Shown one piece after another: positions 45,263 to 53,274 of a stretch of DNA of 64,000 nt (the stretch's first letter is position 1; every line of letters starts with the position of its first letter). The translations under genes and the position numbers were made by a program. Below the pieces are notes generated by a model, which worked only from the letters and a program-made list of their open reading frames with translations, searched no databases and was not told the DNA's origin. The stretch is from contig DRGC01000006.1 in NCBI GenBank assembly GCA_011050235.1, positions 1-64,000 of the forward strand. The letters are read 5' to 3'. The stretch is from Phycisphaerae bacterium. GTDB lineage: Bacteria > Planctomycetota > Phycisphaerae > SM23-33.

Positions 45263-47145
45263 TGACATCGTTGCCCCCCCGGCCGGCGTTTGCCGCAGCC
45301 TTGATCCTGATCGTCACAGCCGGCGCCTTCGCCGGCAGCGGCCCCCCCTGGCTTATCACCGGCGGCCCCGCCGCCGCCAGCCCCGCCGGTGGCGGCGGGC
45401 TGCACATCGCCGGCAACAAGCAGACGGGGTTCAACTGGACGCGCAAGGACGGCGGGGGCTTCCGATGGGACATCACCAACGTCGGCATGGTGTTGGACGG
45501 CACGAGCGACCTCTACGACGGGGCCATGCGCCTGTCGATCGGACCCAAGAGCTTCACCAACAGCCGCCCGGCCCGACTCAACGCCGCCGGCAACGAGATC
45601 GAGATCGGCCCCTGGACCAACGGGCCCCTGCGGGTCTGGCGGCGGATTTACGTCGACCCCGACACCGGCTATTGTCGGTGGATCGATATCTTCGAGAACC
45701 AAAGCGACACACCCCTCGAACTGCCCGTCCGCTACAATGTCGACTTCGGCGGCACGCTCAAGCACGTGATCTCCTCCTCCGACAAGCCGCTCAACAGCGG
45801 CGACGCCTGGGCCCTGGTCACCCAGTGCGAGCCCACCGACCGCCGCATGGCCGTCGCACACATTCTGGCCTCGCCGGAATCGACGATCAAACCAACGCTG
45901 ACCTCCGGCGGGCGAAAGAAGGACCTCATCACATACACCTTCGCCCTGAAGCTCCAGCCGCGGCAGACGTCGGCCTTGTGCATCGTCCACGTCCAGCGCC
46001 GCGCCCTCGCCGACGCCCGCGCCATTATCGACGGGTATGACCTCCGCCAGGAACTGGACAAGATCCCGCCCAAACTCGCCGCCATCATCGTTAACCTAAG
46101 CTCCAGCGGCGCGACGCTGGCAGGGATCGGCCTGCCCCGCAACCGGCAACACGACCTGGTCGTCCTGCCGGACAAGACCAGGTTGAAAGGGACGATCCGC
46201 AACGAACTCTTCCAGATCGAAACGACCTACGGCACGTTCGACCTGCCGGCCGACCGCGTGATCGGCTTCGGCATCCCCGACCCCAACGACCCGCACGTCC
46301 ACCTCGTCCTGACCGACGGGCAAATCCTGGGCGGACGCCTGCTCAGCGGGCCGGTGAATCTGGAACAGGAAAACGGCGCGACACGGTCGATCGCGCTCGA
46401 CCGTTTGGCGTCCGCCGCGTTCGCGATCTCACCGGAAAAGCCCGTTCGGACCCCACACACCGACCCCATCGTCGAACTGCGCGGCGGGCAGCGGCTCACC
46501 TACGGATCGCAGGCCCCCTCGCTTCGGTTCCACAGCGAATACGGCCCGGTCGACTTGCCTGTGGCGGCGCTGACATCGCTGGAGTTTCACACCCCCGACG
46601 GCGGGCTCCATCGGGCCATCCTGGCCAATGGGACCATCCTGTCGGGGCTGCTTGCCGACGATGAGTTGACGCTGCAATTGAAGCTGGGGCGCCAGTTGGT
46701 CCTGCCTGTGGCCATGGCGAAGCGACTTCTGTTTCCGGTCAAGCCCGCCGCCGACCCGGCGCTGTGGCAGATCCATCTGCACAACGAGAACGTCCTGTTC
46801 GGCCGGGTCATGGACGAGCAGTGGACGGTGCAGACCCCCTCCGGGTCGGTTTCGGTGGCTCTCGCCGAGGTGGCCCGCCTGACCCGCCCGCAGGATCGAC
46901 CCACGGCCGCCCCGACGGTCACGCTGCAAAGCGGCAACGCCCTGACCGGCGAACTGACGGAGACGGTCCTTCACATCGAATTGGCCGACGGGCTCGTCGT
47001 GCCCGTCTTCCTCGGCCACGTTCGTCAGATTCTCGCCCCACGTACTCCCGCCCCTGCGCCCGCCCCCACAACGGCGCCGACGTCGGCGCCAGCCACTCGC
47101 CCAGCGACCCTCCCCCGACCAACAACATTGGATGTGTACCGCTAA
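45262..47145 (+). CDS. Secreted six-repeat beta protein, second of a pair
   Basis: 627 residues. It has a signal peptide (LIVTAGAFAGS) and the same N-terminal domain as its neighbour (PLRVWRRIYVDPDTGYCRWIDIFEN), then about six of the NGxxxxG repeats (VLPDKTRLKGTI; VLTDGQILGGRL; ILANGTILSGLL; LHNENVLFGRV; LQSGNALTGEL) and a short Pro/Thr-rich end instead of the HEAT-like tail. The start ATG overlaps the previous stop (TGATG), so the two are co-translated. The pair probably works together at the surface or in the periplasm; the function is unknown. Confidence 0.8.
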   Translation: MTSLPPRPAFAAALILIVTAGAFAGSGPPWLITGGPAAASPAGGGGLHIAGNKQTGFNWTRKDGGGFRWDITNVGMVLDGTSDLYDGAMRLSIGPKSFTNSRPARLNAAGNEIEIGPWTNGPLRVWRRIYVDPDTGYCRWIDIFENQSDTPLELPVRYNVDFGGTLKHVISSSDKPLNSGDAWALVTQCEPTDRRMAVAHILASPESTIKPTLTSGGRKKDLITYTFALKLQPRQTSALCIVHVQRRALADARAIIDGYDLRQELDKIPPKLAAIIVNLSSSGATLAGIGLPRNRQHDLVVLPDKTRLKGTIRNELFQIETTYGTFDLPADRVIGFGIPDPNDPHVHLVLTDGQILGGRLLSGPVNLEQENGATRSIALDRLASAAFAISPEKPVRTPHTDPIVELRGGQRLTYGSQAPSLRFHSEYGPVDLPVAALTSLEFHTPDGGLHRAILANGTILSGLLADDELTLQLKLGRQLVLPVAMAKRLLFPVKPAADPALWQIHLHNENVLFGRVMDEQWTVQTPSGSVSVALAEVARLTRPQDRPTAAPTVTLQSGNALTGELTETVLHIELADGLVVPVFLGHVRQILAPRTPAPAPAPTTAPTSAPATRPATLPRPTTLDVYR

Positions 47146-47173
47146 TCGGTCGCTCCGGTCCGGCCGAGCACAA

Positions 47174-47225
47174 GAAAAAACAGGACGAGGCCGAGCAGAG
47201 CCTCAAAGCTCAGTCAGCCTCGTCC
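47174..47225 (-). terminator. Intrinsic terminator of the sigma factor gene
   Basis: On the minus strand GGACGAGGC (47225-47217) pairs perfectly with GCCTCGTCC (47191-47183), followed by TG and TTTTTT (47180-47175). It also closes the convergent repeat-protein pair region. Confidence 0.78.
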
Positions 47226-47250
47226 CTGACCAACCATTCACTGGGACTGC

Positions 47251-48183
47251 TCAGACGGTAAGGTATTCCTTATCCAGCACCGCTCGCAGCTTGCTCAGGG
47301 CGCTGTTCTGCAGTTGCCGCACGCGCTCGTTCGTCAGACCGACCATTTGGCCGACTTCGGCGAGTGTTCGCTTCTGCCCGGCGGCGTTCAGCGCGAACCG
47401 CTCACGGACAATGGTTTGTTCCAGCTCACTGAGGTCGGCGCGATTGTCGAAGAGAATCTCACGAAGTGAATCCACTGCGTCTTCATGCTGGCGGTCATGC
47501 TTGACGTCATCATGATCGCTGCGCTCCAGGTCCGGGTCGTACTCGGTCGGGAACCGGCTGCGATACCGGCCCGTCTTGGTCGCCAGACGGTTGAAGCTCT
47601 TGAGAATCGCCCGGCAGCCGTACGTCGAGAACTTGAACCCGCGCGAGATGTCGAACTTCTCGACGCTGCGAAGCAGGGCCAAATTCCCTTCGCTGATCAG
47701 CTCATTGAACTCCACATTCGGGATCCGCATCCGCTTGGCCATCGCCAGCACCAATGCCATGTTGGCGTTCACCAAGTCGCTGCGGGCCTCGAGCACGCGC
47801 TTGAACCAGTGCAGCATCTCGTGGGCGCGCCCCAGCGCCTGTCGCCGGGCCTGGGCCTTCGAAAGCGCCGACAAACGGTAGCGGGCGTAATTGTACCGAA
47901 GGAACAGGCGTGCCTCTTCCTCCCGGGTCAGAGCCTTGCGGCTCCTGGCCGCTGTGTGGTGATCGTCCGGCACTCCCGGAAAATGAGTCCACATGGGTAT
48001 GCTTAGCCGCTCGGTTTCCCCGAAGAGCGTCTGCTCGGTCTCGGCCCGGTCGAACGACTCATGAGGCACAAAATCCACATGCACCGGTACACGCTCGTAG
48101 ACCTGCCGTTCTTGCTCAGACAACTTCGATACGAGGCACTCGCCAACTTTGTGCTTCTTCGCCTTTTCTACAGTTTGATACAT
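47251..48183 (-). CDS. Sigma-70 family factor without a clear region 3
   Basis: 310 residues. Region 2 is clear: LVLAMAKRMRIPNVEFNELISEGNLALLRSVEKFD and GFKFSTYGCRAILKSFNRL. After a short acidic linker (DLERSDHDDVKHDRQHED) comes region 4 with LSELEQTIVRERFAL, TLAEVGQMVGLTNERVRQLQNSALSKL. Region 3 is not evident, and the WWIRQ motif of housekeeping factors is replaced by CRAILKSF. It is probably an alternative (group 3-like) factor. The ATG at 48183 follows GGAAAGGAAGGGA. The long N-terminal extension (~100 residues) is unusual. Confidence 0.88.
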   Translation of the reverse strand: MYQTVEKAKKHKVGECLVSKLSEQERQVYERVPVHVDFVPHESFDRAETEQTLFGETERLSIPMWTHFPGVPDDHHTAARSRKALTREEEARLFLRYNYARYRLSALSKAQARRQALGRAHEMLHWFKRVLEARSDLVNANMALVLAMAKRMRIPNVEFNELISEGNLALLRSVEKFDISRGFKFSTYGCRAILKSFNRLATKTGRYRSRFPTEYDPDLERSDHDDVKHDRQHEDAVDSLREILFDNRADLSELEQTIVRERFALNAAGQKRTLAEVGQMVGLTNERVRQLQNSALSKLRAVLDKEYLTV

Positions 48184-48311
48184 GGTTGGTCCCTTCCTTT
48201 CCGATAGGCCGCTAACAACGAAAAGAGGGCACGAAAAACACACCTCACGGCGTGTCCCCTTTTCGCTATTAACTTGTCAATGCGGCCTTCAACGAATCTG
48301 CGGTCATACTA

Positions 48312-48340
48312 ATTGTTCCCCGCTAGGTGCCGCTTTTCAA
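48312..48340 (-). promoter_or_regulatory. Candidate promoter of the sigma factor gene
   Basis: On the minus strand TTGAAA (48340-48335) and AACAAT (48317-48312) are 17 bases apart, giving a ~120-base leader before the ATG at 48183. The 48184-48543 gap is AT-rich, unlike the rest of the window. Confidence 0.45.
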
Positions 48341-48393
48341 ATCTGAGTCCAAAAAAAAGTTATCAACTCAAGATGAGAAGGACCTTCGGGTAG

Positions 48394-48455
48394 ACAATAA
48401 AAATTGTGCAAATATAACCTCCTTCATACACAAATGATACAAATGCTCTATTTGT
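48394..48455. promoter_or_regulatory. Two related inverted repeats upstream of the sigma gene
   Basis: ACAAT-N4-ATTGT at 48394-48407 and ACAAAT-N5-ATTTGT at 48439-48455, about 47 bases apart, in the AT-rich gap. They look like operator half-site pairs for one regulator. No regulator gene is adjacent. Confidence 0.4.
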
Positions 48456-48512
48456 AGGATGTTTTATGGGTGTTTCACGGCAGGATTAATTATTTTTCAT
48501 ATCTTCCGTTGG

Positions 48513-48538
48513 CATGTAGGCCAAACGTGGCCTACATG
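48513..48538 (-). terminator. Perfect 10-bp hairpin after the enolase-family gene
   Basis: CATGTAGGCC at 48513-48522 pairs with GGCCTACATG at 48529-48538 across a six-base loop. It sits six bases beyond the stop at 48544. No U tract follows on the minus strand, so it may be a processing or weak termination signal. Confidence 0.5.
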
Positions 48539-48543
48539 ACTAT

Positions 48544-49707
48544 TTAGGCCCTGCAGGTCTTGACGCGCTGGCCGAAGGTGGCCAGTTTCCGCCGGTCGAC
48601 CTGGACGCCCAGACCTTCGCCCGGGCGGGTCCTCAGCAGGCCTCCGTATCCGAATCTCAAGGACGGTTGCGTCAGATCCCCCCGCAGCAACCATCGTCCG
48701 TAGTTGCCTTCCACAAACCGTGGGCCGGGGCCCAGTTGCAGCATCCTCCGCTGGGCGGCCGACAGGATGCCGCTCTCGCCCACCATACAGCCGATAATAA
48801 ATGTCACGCCGCGCGAGGCCGCCAGACGAGCCAGCTTCAGGGCGCCCACCAAACCTCCATTCTTGGACAAACGTATATTCCACCAAATTCGGGGCTCTGT
48901 CAACAGAACATTCGCGTCGGCCTCGGTCAACAGCGATTCATCCGCGATCAACGGAAGCGGGCACTTTCGGGCCAGATCGACCAGATCCTGCGCCGACCCG
49001 TACACGGGCTGCTCGACCGCGCAGACGTTCCACGCTTTCAGCGCCGTGATCCGCTCGGGCGCCGAGGCGGCGTCCCACGCGCCGTTGACATCCACCCGCA
49101 GCGTCGCCCGCCCCGACCGCAGCGCCTTGCCAAGCCGCCCGCTGACCACCTGCAACGCTTCGGCCCCCTGGCGTTCGTCGGCGGTGAGCTTGAGTTTGAT
49201 CTGGTCCATCCCCCACCACTGCATCGCCCGCAGGCGTCGGCGGACGTTTCGGCGGCGACCGGCCCCCAGCACGCCCGAGACCGGCACGTCCAGCTCGCGC
49301 CGCACCTGGGCGCGCCCGCCCAGCTCGGCCAGCACCTCCGGCGATATCTCCTGGATGCGGTCGAACAGCCGCCGCATGCAAGCGATGTCGAACGCGCAGA
49401 TCGCGGCGTTGATGCATCGGAGTTCGTGGACGGCCGGGGCGATCTCGGTGACCGTCTCGCCGTTGCCCATCGCCACCCCCGCCCATCGCGGCCAGATCAC
49501 GCAGGCCAGGTCGTCGACGACCGATTCGATCGTCTCGCCGGTAACGTACTCGCGCGGCAGCGTCTCGCCCCAGCCCAATTGGCCGTCGTCGAACTCCACG
49601 CACACGACGACCGCCTCGGCCACGTTCCGCTCGGCGGCCGCGTGCATAAAGCCGCGCGTCGGTATCGCCGTGCGGTAGATGTCCATTCGGATGGGACGGA
49701 CTGCCAT
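48544..49707 (-). CDS. Enolase-superfamily enzyme (mandelate racemase/MLE-like)
   Basis: 387 residues. After a capping domain (with CVEFDDGQLGWGETLP), the barrel shows KLKLT (Lys pair), RVDVNGAWD (Asp), AVEQPV (Glu), LIADESLL (Asp) and a late IIGCMVGESG, which are the metal and base residues of the muconate-lactonising subgroup (dipeptide epimerase or o-succinylbenzoate synthase types). The substrate cannot be fixed from sequence; an epimerase or acid-sugar role is possible. The ATG at 49707 follows AGAGGA. Confidence 0.88.
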   Translation of the reverse strand: MAVRPIRMDIYRTAIPTRGFMHAAAERNVAEAVVVCVEFDDGQLGWGETLPREYVTGETIESVVDDLACVIWPRWAGVAMGNGETVTEIAPAVHELRCINAAICAFDIACMRRLFDRIQEISPEVLAELGGRAQVRRELDVPVSGVLGAGRRRNVRRRLRAMQWWGMDQIKLKLTADERQGAEALQVVSGRLGKALRSGRATLRVDVNGAWDAASAPERITALKAWNVCAVEQPVYGSAQDLVDLARKCPLPLIADESLLTEADANVLLTEPRIWWNIRLSKNGGLVGALKLARLAASRGVTFIIGCMVGESGILSAAQRRMLQLGPGPRFVEGNYGRWLLRGDLTQPSLRFGYGGLLRTRPGEGLGVQVDRRKLATFGQRVKTCRA

Positions 49708-49833
49708 GGGGTTCCTCTTGCAGCGAATCAGCCGACACGCGCCACGCCGACCGACCGGGCCGCACACAGTGTATGACCCGCCGCCGGCGGCGTCAAAACC
49801 TATGCGCCGTCGCGCGCCGCTGGATGAATGAAC

Positions 49834-49862
49834 TTGACCGATTGTCGCCGGCTGGCTACGAT
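49834..49862 (+). promoter_or_regulatory. Promoter for tRNA-Glu
   Basis: TTGACC and TACGAT with a 17-base spacer, about 75 bases upstream of the tRNA. Confidence 0.6.
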
Positions 49863-49936
49863 CTTCGCCCTACCAGGACCCCGCGATCGCTGCGGGCTAG
49901 GTCAACGTTAGCTGCACAACGTGCCGTGCCAACGAC

Positions 49937-50009
49937 GCCCCTATCGTCTAGTGGCCTAGGATATCAGGTTCTCATCCTGGAGACCGGGGTTCGACTCCCC
50001 GTAGGGGTA
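49937..50009 (+). tRNA. tRNA-Glu (anticodon CTC)
   Basis: 73 bases. The acceptor arm GCCCCTA (49937-49943) pairs with TAGGGGT (50002-50008), ending in a G-U pair, with A as discriminator. The D arm has CGTCTAGTGGCCTAGGA, typical of tRNA-Glu. The anticodon stem is TCAGG/CCTGG around the loop TTCTCAT, giving anticodon CTC for GAG codons. The T arm CGGGGTTCGACTCCCCG is intact. CCA is not encoded. Confidence 0.96.
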
Positions 50010-50224
50010 TCGGAGACGGCTCTGTGCACCCGCACAGGGCCGTTTCATTGCGCACGGCTAACAATACCGCACTCACAAGACCAATTTCTTCCGTTGGGGA
50101 ACTCTCTGTGGGGCGAAAGCAACCGTGAGGATGACGCAGCAGGCGATTCACACAGTGTCCCATCCCCCCCCCCCAGATTTACATAGCAAACTGGCCATTT
50201 TGTAGCAACTTTTCAGTATTAATC

Positions 50225-50253
50225 TTGACAGACGGCCCCCGGGGTGTTAATTT
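50225..50253 (+). promoter_or_regulatory. Sigma-70 promoter for the PEP-CTERM gene at 50391
   Basis: TTGACA and TAATTT with a 17-base spacer, about 140 bases before the start codon. The 50010-50390 gap also has a run of C at 50165-50173 and no gene that I can support. Confidence 0.6.
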
Positions 50254-50390
50254 GCCCGTGTTGCTGTTGGAATCAAGTCTTGGAGAGGATGTCGGAGCAA
50301 GGAGCGTGAAGTGAGCGGAGCGTTCCTTGGCACTTGTTGTGGCGGCCCTCGGCCAAGGCGATGACCATAGGCGAGGAAGGAGACACGATC

Positions 50391-51260
50391 ATGTCTAGGA
50401 GTATTTGGAAGTACGGAGCCACGGTAGTCGTGCTGGCAGTCCTGACGAGCGTAGCGGGGGCGAGCCCCTTCGTTTCGTTCGAGACCGAGGCGGATTTCAG
50501 CCAGATGTCGCCGATACCCGACTGGATGTTCAGCGACATTGAGGCCAACAACCCCACGTGGACCCCGCCGTCTGGAACCTACACCGATCCGTTCCTCGAC
50601 CCGCTCGGGCCGGGCGCTCCGGGCCTGCCGTACGTGCTGGAAAACGGCGAGGAGATTCCCGATGACGCGGGCCTGATCATGGGCTGGGGAGACGACACCG
50701 GCGAGGACTTCACAGGCGGCTGGGAGTACACCTACGACCTGGACCCGGACATCAGGGGCCAGACGCTGTCGGCTTCGGTCATTGCCCCGCAGTTCACCGC
50801 CAGCGGCACGCAGATGAACTCGATCAGTCTGGGCTTTTTGGACGTCAACGGCGCGATGAGGCTGTGGACGTGGGTGTGTGGCCCTACTGCTGGGCCCGGT
50901 TTCCCCAACACGATCACATGGAACACGCAGTGGGATATCACGATCGGCCCGATCGCCGATTTCATTCCGCCGTTCCCTCCAGGGCCTGCCTCGGCTATCG
51001 AATCCATCGTGCCTGTCAACACCGTCGTGCCGATATTCTTCACCAACCCGGCGTTCGACGCATCACAGGTAATCACGATCATCGGCCTGGAGAACGGCCT
51101 AACAGCCGCCATGTCCCCCCTGCCCCCGGGCGGGCTGCCGCAGATGCCCATGTGGAACTGGTGGGGCAACATCGTCGTGACGCCCGAGCCGGCCACGCTT
51201 CTCGTCATGGCCGCAGGCCTTCCTTTATTGCTGAAGCGTAAGCGGAAGTCCCGAGCGTGA
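50391..51260 (+). CDS. PEP-CTERM sorting domain protein
   Basis: 289 residues. The signal peptide (SIWKYGATVVVLAVLTSVAGA) precedes a single extracellular beta domain with little similarity to named families, including WGDDTGEDFTGGWEYTYDLD and SISLGFLDVNGAMRLWTWV. The C-terminus TPEPATLLVMAAGLPLLLKRKRKSRA is a PEP-CTERM exosortase signal. The ATG at 50391 follows GGAAGGAG. The stop is followed immediately by a relic of a second PEP-CTERM tail. Confidence 0.83.
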   Translation: MSRSIWKYGATVVVLAVLTSVAGASPFVSFETEADFSQMSPIPDWMFSDIEANNPTWTPPSGTYTDPFLDPLGPGAPGLPYVLENGEEIPDDAGLIMGWGDDTGEDFTGGWEYTYDLDPDIRGQTLSASVIAPQFTASGTQMNSISLGFLDVNGAMRLWTWVCGPTAGPGFPNTITWNTQWDITIGPIADFIPPFPPGPASAIESIVPVNTVVPIFFTNPAFDASQVITIIGLENGLTAAMSPLPPGGLPQMPMWNWWGNIVVTPEPATLLVMAAGLPLLLKRKRKSRA

Positions 51261-51321
51261 CTCGGGGCTGGCGCTGGGCGGCTTGGCCCTCCTCCGCCGC
51301 AAGCGCGGCTATGGAGGATGA
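51259..51321 (+). pseudogene. Relic of a second PEP-CTERM C-terminal anchor
   Basis: In the +1 frame relative to the gene before it, bases 51259-51321 encode DSGLALGGLALLRRKRGYGG and a stop, the typical Gly/Leu helix and Arg cluster of a PEP-CTERM tail but without a PEP motif. It is probably the last remnant of an older adjacent gene or of a gene fusion that lost its frame. Confidence 0.6.
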
Positions 51322-51388
51322 ACGCTGTTGAGGCGACGAAAGTCGAAGATCCACCGCGGCGGGTAGGTTCTGAGACCCAATCACTCAG

Positions 51389-51430
51389 CGGGCGGCAGTC
51401 TTTTGCAGAGAAGGCTGCTGCCCGTCTTCT
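51389..51430 (+). terminator. Terminator shared with the gene at 56937
   Basis: A 10-bp stem (51389-51398 with 51415-51424) is followed by TCTTCTTG. Nearly the same stem, loop and tail occur at 58472-58511, so the terminator seems duplicated together with the PEP-CTERM 3' ends. Confidence 0.65.
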
Positions 51431-51436
51431 TGCGCT

Positions 51437-51501
51437 GACGCTTCAGGAGACGTACCGGTACCGACGCATCGTTGCATTGATGCACTCGTTCCATTGGGGC
51501 C
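51437..51501 (+). repeat. Direct repeat, left copy, before the small membrane gene
   Basis: About 65 bases similar to 51881-51947 (shared CTTC-GGAGACGT, CCGGTACCGACGC, and a closing CCATT-GG block). The two copies bracket the gene at 51601-51882. Confidence 0.65.
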
Positions 51502-51585
51502 AGTCGTACGGACGTCGTCATCGCAGGTCCTCGCCGTCCGCGTCCTTCCCGGCCAGGATGGGGGCTTTCGGGAGGGACAAGGCTG

Positions 51586-51594
51586 TGCTACAGT
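51586..51594 (+). promoter_or_regulatory. Possible extended -10 element for the gene at 51601
   Basis: TGC precedes TACAGT at 51589-51594, and the ATG lies seven bases after, without a ribosome site. The -35 region is poor. Confidence 0.35.
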
Positions 51595-51600
51595 TTCCAC

Positions 51601-51882
51601 ATGCTCACGGCCGATGCTCAACTCAAGGCCGAATGGAACTACAAGGTCGTCCTCTTCGCGCTGGCTGTTGGTTGGCTCGTTCAAAACCTTCTGCTCGATT
51701 GCCTCTGTGACATCGGACAAGGCAAGATGAAGATCGCGACGGCTGTGGACGTTCTGATCCTCATCCGCATTCTGATCGCCCGACTGATCCACGAACGCAA
51801 CAAGGGGTGGGTCTTCTACGCGGCGCTACCGTTCATTGTCATACCCGTCATTGCGTGGGTCATCGAACGCCACTCGCGCTGA
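51601..51882 (+). CDS. Small three-helix membrane protein
   Basis: 93 residues: helices near 14-34, 46-62 and 70-88 with basic residues between them (ARLIHERNKG). No family was recognised. It appears to lack a ribosome site and may be leaderless. It sits between two 65-base direct repeats, which makes it look like an inserted or duplicated cassette. Upstream and downstream neighbours are a PEP-CTERM gene and a URO-D-like gene. Confidence 0.6.
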   Translation: MLTADAQLKAEWNYKVVLFALAVGWLVQNLLLDCLCDIGQGKMKIATAVDVLILIRILIARLIHERNKGWVFYAALPFIVIPVIAWVIERHSR

Positions 51883-51947
51883 TGCTTCGGGAGACGTGCC
51901 CGGTACCGACGCGCCGCTCCATTGACACAGTGTTCCATTTGGAGGCC
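51881..51947 (+). repeat. Direct repeat, right copy, after the small membrane gene
   Basis: Partner of 51437-51501. It overlaps the last bases of the small gene and ends 77 bases before the URO-D-like gene. Confidence 0.65.
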
Positions 51948-52024
51948 CGGCTTCTTGCGCACACCGCGCCCTTGACAATCGGCGGCTTGGAGCGTTTCCT
52001 GTTGGCTCTTAAAGGAGCTGATTC

Positions 52025-53176
52025 ATGACCCTCGATAGCAACGTCCAGCCGCCGCGGAAGGAAGTGTCCTGCCGCTACTACCGCACGTTCACTTACCAGG
52101 ACACCGACCGGGTAGCCGACATCGAGTTCGGCTACTGGCCGCAGACCGTTCGCCGCTGGCTGGCTGAGGGCATGGACTACGACGTGCCCGACGACCAGAT
52201 CAACGGCATGTTCGGCGAGTGGATGGACGATCACTTCGGCTTCGACCAGCTCCACTCGCACTGCATCTACGCACGGACGCACATGAACCCGGCGTTCGAG
52301 CATGAGGTCATCGAGCAGAAGGAGCACTCCGTCATCATCCGCAACGCCAACGGCGTGCTGGCCGAGCAGTTCAACGCGTCACAGGACGAAAGCTCGATCC
52401 CGCACTTCATGGACTTCCCGGTCAAAACGCCCGACGACTGGGCCGAGATGAAGGCGCGCCACCGCGTCGACGACCCCGCCCGCACCCGGCCGGGCGAGGA
52501 GATCGACGCCATCCGCACCGCCGTCGCCGAAAACCGGATGATCTACATGCCCCTGATGGGCCCCTACGCCAAGCTGCGCGACATGATGGGGTTCATGAAC
52601 CTGTCCTGCGCCTTCTACGAATACCCCGACATGATCCGCGACATGATCGACACGTGGACGCAGTTGCAGCTCAACGAGTTCGACCAGTTGCCCGACGACA
52701 TCCCCATCGATCAGATCATGTGGTGGGAGGACATGGCCGGTCGCAACGGGCCGTTCGTCGGGCCGGATATGTTCCGCGAGTTTCTCCAGCCGTGCTATCA
52801 CGCGGTGATGACGGAGGCCAAGAAACGCGGCTGCGCCATCGGACTGGTCGACTGCGACGGCGACCCGCACGACATCGTGGCCAACTGGATGCAAGAGGGC
52901 GTGAACATCATGTTCCCGCTGGAGGTCGCCGCCGGCGTGGACATGGGCGATTGGCGCAAGGAGTTCGGCATGGAGCTCCGCATCCGCGGCGGCGTGGACA
53001 AGCGTGCGCTGACCCTAGGCCGCGACGCCATCGACGCCGAACTCGAACGCCTCAAGCCCTTCATGGACCAGGGCGGATTCATCCCCCACCTAGACCACCT
53101 CGTCCCCCCCGACATCTCCTACGACAACTACTGCTACTACCGACAGCAGAAGTGCAAGCTGATCGGGAAGACGTGA
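52025..53176 (+). CDS. URO-D family (MtaA/CmuA-like) protein
   Basis: 383 residues of the uroporphyrinogen decarboxylase fold. Conserved-looking blocks are YQDTDRVADIEFGYWPQTV near the N-terminus, MWWEDMAGRNGPFVGPDMF in the middle, and IRGGVDKRALTLG with FIPHLDHLVPPDISYDN at the C-terminal end. In this group the members are usually corrinoid-dependent methyltransferases or demethylases rather than haem enzymes; the typical haem-pathway residues are not obvious. SD: AAAGGAG before the ATG. A second member (363 aa) lies at 58641. Confidence 0.82.
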   Translation: MTLDSNVQPPRKEVSCRYYRTFTYQDTDRVADIEFGYWPQTVRRWLAEGMDYDVPDDQINGMFGEWMDDHFGFDQLHSHCIYARTHMNPAFEHEVIEQKEHSVIIRNANGVLAEQFNASQDESSIPHFMDFPVKTPDDWAEMKARHRVDDPARTRPGEEIDAIRTAVAENRMIYMPLMGPYAKLRDMMGFMNLSCAFYEYPDMIRDMIDTWTQLQLNEFDQLPDDIPIDQIMWWEDMAGRNGPFVGPDMFREFLQPCYHAVMTEAKKRGCAIGLVDCDGDPHDIVANWMQEGVNIMFPLEVAAGVDMGDWRKEFGMELRIRGGVDKRALTLGRDAIDAELERLKPFMDQGGFIPHLDHLVPPDISYDNYCYYRQQKCKLIGKT

Positions 53177-53274
53177 GGCCTAATGCAGATTGCGGATTTC
53201 GGATTGCGGAATGACCCCCGCCCCTCACATGCATCAGCCCAGCCCAAAGAGTTGGCTGCTCTCAGGCGGCTTTC

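Noticed and set aside
50165-50173. Poly-C tract as a possible phase-variation switch (also 3978-3987 and 18441-18448)
   Set aside because: None lies inside a coding start or between promoter elements, so there is no evidence of switching.
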